Source of the DNA: Bettongia penicillata ogilbyi
Lineage: Eukaryota > Chordata > Mammalia > Diprotodontia > Potoroidae
Assembly (NCBI GenBank): GCA_023548195.1
Contig: JAJHZJ010000009.1
Coordinates: 1,302,001 to 1,366,000 of the forward strand
DNA: 64,000 nt
Direction of reading: 5' to 3'
Under the pieces are notes generated by a model. It was not told where the DNA came from, made no database searches, and saw only the letters and a list, made by a program, of their open reading frames with translations. Both the position numbers and the translations under genes were made by a program. This document shows positions 63,040 to 64,000 of this stretch, one piece after another. The first letter of the stretch is position 1; each line of letters starts with the position of its first letter.

Positions 63040-63600
63040 TCCCAGATGATCAAGTAACTAGAGGGGAAGCTTGGAGCCTCCAGCTGTGTGAGCTGGACTG
63101 GCTCCATTGGATCTGAAGAGCATGCTCTATAACAAGAAGGCTGGCAATGGGGAAAAGTTACATTAGCAACCATTTATTGATGCCTGCTGGGCAGTTCGGG
63201 TCCCTGAACTAAGGTGGGTCCTGGCGTTGATAAATGTCATTGAGAATCCTGGGAAGAAAAAAGGAAGAGAAAAGATAGATGGGGCAGAACTAATAGGAGC
63301 ATTTTGGTGGACTCCAGGCAAGCAAATGTCCTAGAGCAATGGAGTTACAAAGTGCTCATCTGGAAGCCAAAAGGCCCTGAAATGCTGCAGACCTCAGCTC
63401 TTAATGCCATCTGAGCTTGGCATTCATTGAATCCACGGTTTAGTGTCCTAATGAACAGCCAAGAGGGAAGAAAATCTGACTGCTGCAAGTGTGAAATTGC
63501 CATTTTCTTCCAGCCAGGGCGTCTCATTTGGAGGAGAGTGGTAACGGTCATGGACTTAGGAGAGAGAGGGAGGGTTTTGTTTTGGTTTTTTTAGTTCTAA
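63040..63600. other. Non-repeat island, candidate conserved element
   Basis: No repeat text over more than 500 bp. 'acattagcaaccatttattg', 'ctggcgttgataaatgtcat', 'ctcagctcttaatgccatct', 'gtcctaatgaacagcc' and 'gccagggcgtctcatttgga' include TAAT-type cores and some CpGs. A 68-codon minus-strand frame (63345-63551) has no recognised motif. Confidence 0.35.
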
Positions 63601-63904
63601 ATGGCCATTCACTGGAGAATGGGGTTCCCAGGCTGACTAGGACTCTATGTGGCTCCCTTTCAATGGAGTTATAAATAGGAATTCTGGCACCTGGAGTTAA
63701 TTCAGTTGGGGCAGACTGTATAGAGAACAGTCTGCCCTCATTAGATTAAACTTTGGGAGTGCTCAGCCCTTCCCTAAGAAAATATACTCCTAGCCTGGCA
63801 ACGATTTTTGAAACCCAACTGTGAAGGGAGGAAGCAGTAGAGTTGGGAGGTACAACAGTATAGAAAACTGTGCTCTGGGAAAGGATAGGGCTCTAGGTAG
63901 AGAA

Positions 63905-64000
63905 CGTTATACACATATGTACATCTGTGCATGCATTCACACATGTGTGTATATACAAATATGTATGTGTGTAGAAAGATAGACAGACAGATAGATAGAT
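63905..64000. repeat. ACATATG/GTGT simple sequence running into (GATA)n
   Basis: Mixed CA/TG text, then agatagacagacagatagat continuing past the window edge. Confidence 0.88.

Noticed and set aside
1..64000. CRISPR array, prophage, operon, riboswitch, rRNA or tRNA gene
   Set aside because: No regularly spaced direct repeats with unique spacers, no bacterial gene organisation, and tRNA-like A/B boxes occur only as SINE heads.

Overview
This window looks like nuclear DNA from a marsupial. No complete protein-coding gene was recognised, and no operon, prophage, CRISPR array or bacterial-type gene was found. The case for a marsupial rests on the interspersed repeats. The commonest young-looking SINE has a tRNA-like head (A-box like tggcacagtgg, B-box like gagttcaaatcc), a CORE region, and a tail resembling Bov-B/RTE LINEs (gccaagaaaacccc ... 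gagtcggacacgactg). That combination matches the Mar-1 CORE-SINE of marsupials. The L1, L2, CR1/L3, MIR-type and hAT relics fit the same reading. The species cannot be settled from sequence alone. CpG is scarce, there is no CpG island, and the open reading frames are short and mostly lie inside repeats or microsatellites.

Layout. 1-5 kb: third-family SINE tail, L2, a minus-strand L1 3' end with a Mar-1 piece inside it, a hAT element inside a SINE, and an RTE-like LINE relic. 5-13 kb: mostly unassigned DNA with old MIR copies, a diverged local duplication (about 6.85-7.6 kb) and a (GT)n tract. 13-21 kb: L1 ORF1 relic, L2, several SINEs, and a non-repeat island near 16.4 kb that is open in antisense frames and may hold an exon. 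21-28 kb: a nested L1/Mar-1, the 5' end of a minus-strand L1, two hAT relics and a 247-bp uninterrupted polypurine tract. 28-35 kb: SINEs, hAT relics, a CR1/L3 copy split by a hAT element, and a 7SL RNA pseudogene near 33.3 kb. 35-38.6 kb: a long L2 mosaic interrupted by an L1 fragment and by a (CA)n-bearing LINE fragment, then another LINE relic. 38.6-50 kb: CR1/L3, SINEs, palindromic hAT, another L2 ORF relic, simple repeats, and an A/T-rich island near 45 kb. 50-64 kb: an island rich in TAAT motifs near 51.4 kb, a 133-bp hAT palindrome, an L1 insertion with a clear target-site duplication, many SINEs, and two further non-repeat islands near 59.6 and 63.3 kb.

Because no gene was identified, there is no pathway to assemble. 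The repeats record the order of insertion: Mar-1 and hAT copies sit inside older L1, L2, CR1/L3 and MIR copies. The non-repeat islands are the best places to look for conserved regulatory sequence or an unannotated exon. The window most likely lies in an intergenic region or a long intron.

Repeat family names come from remembered consensus features, not a library search. Most boundaries are good to about 10-20 bp; those with target-site duplications are tighter.
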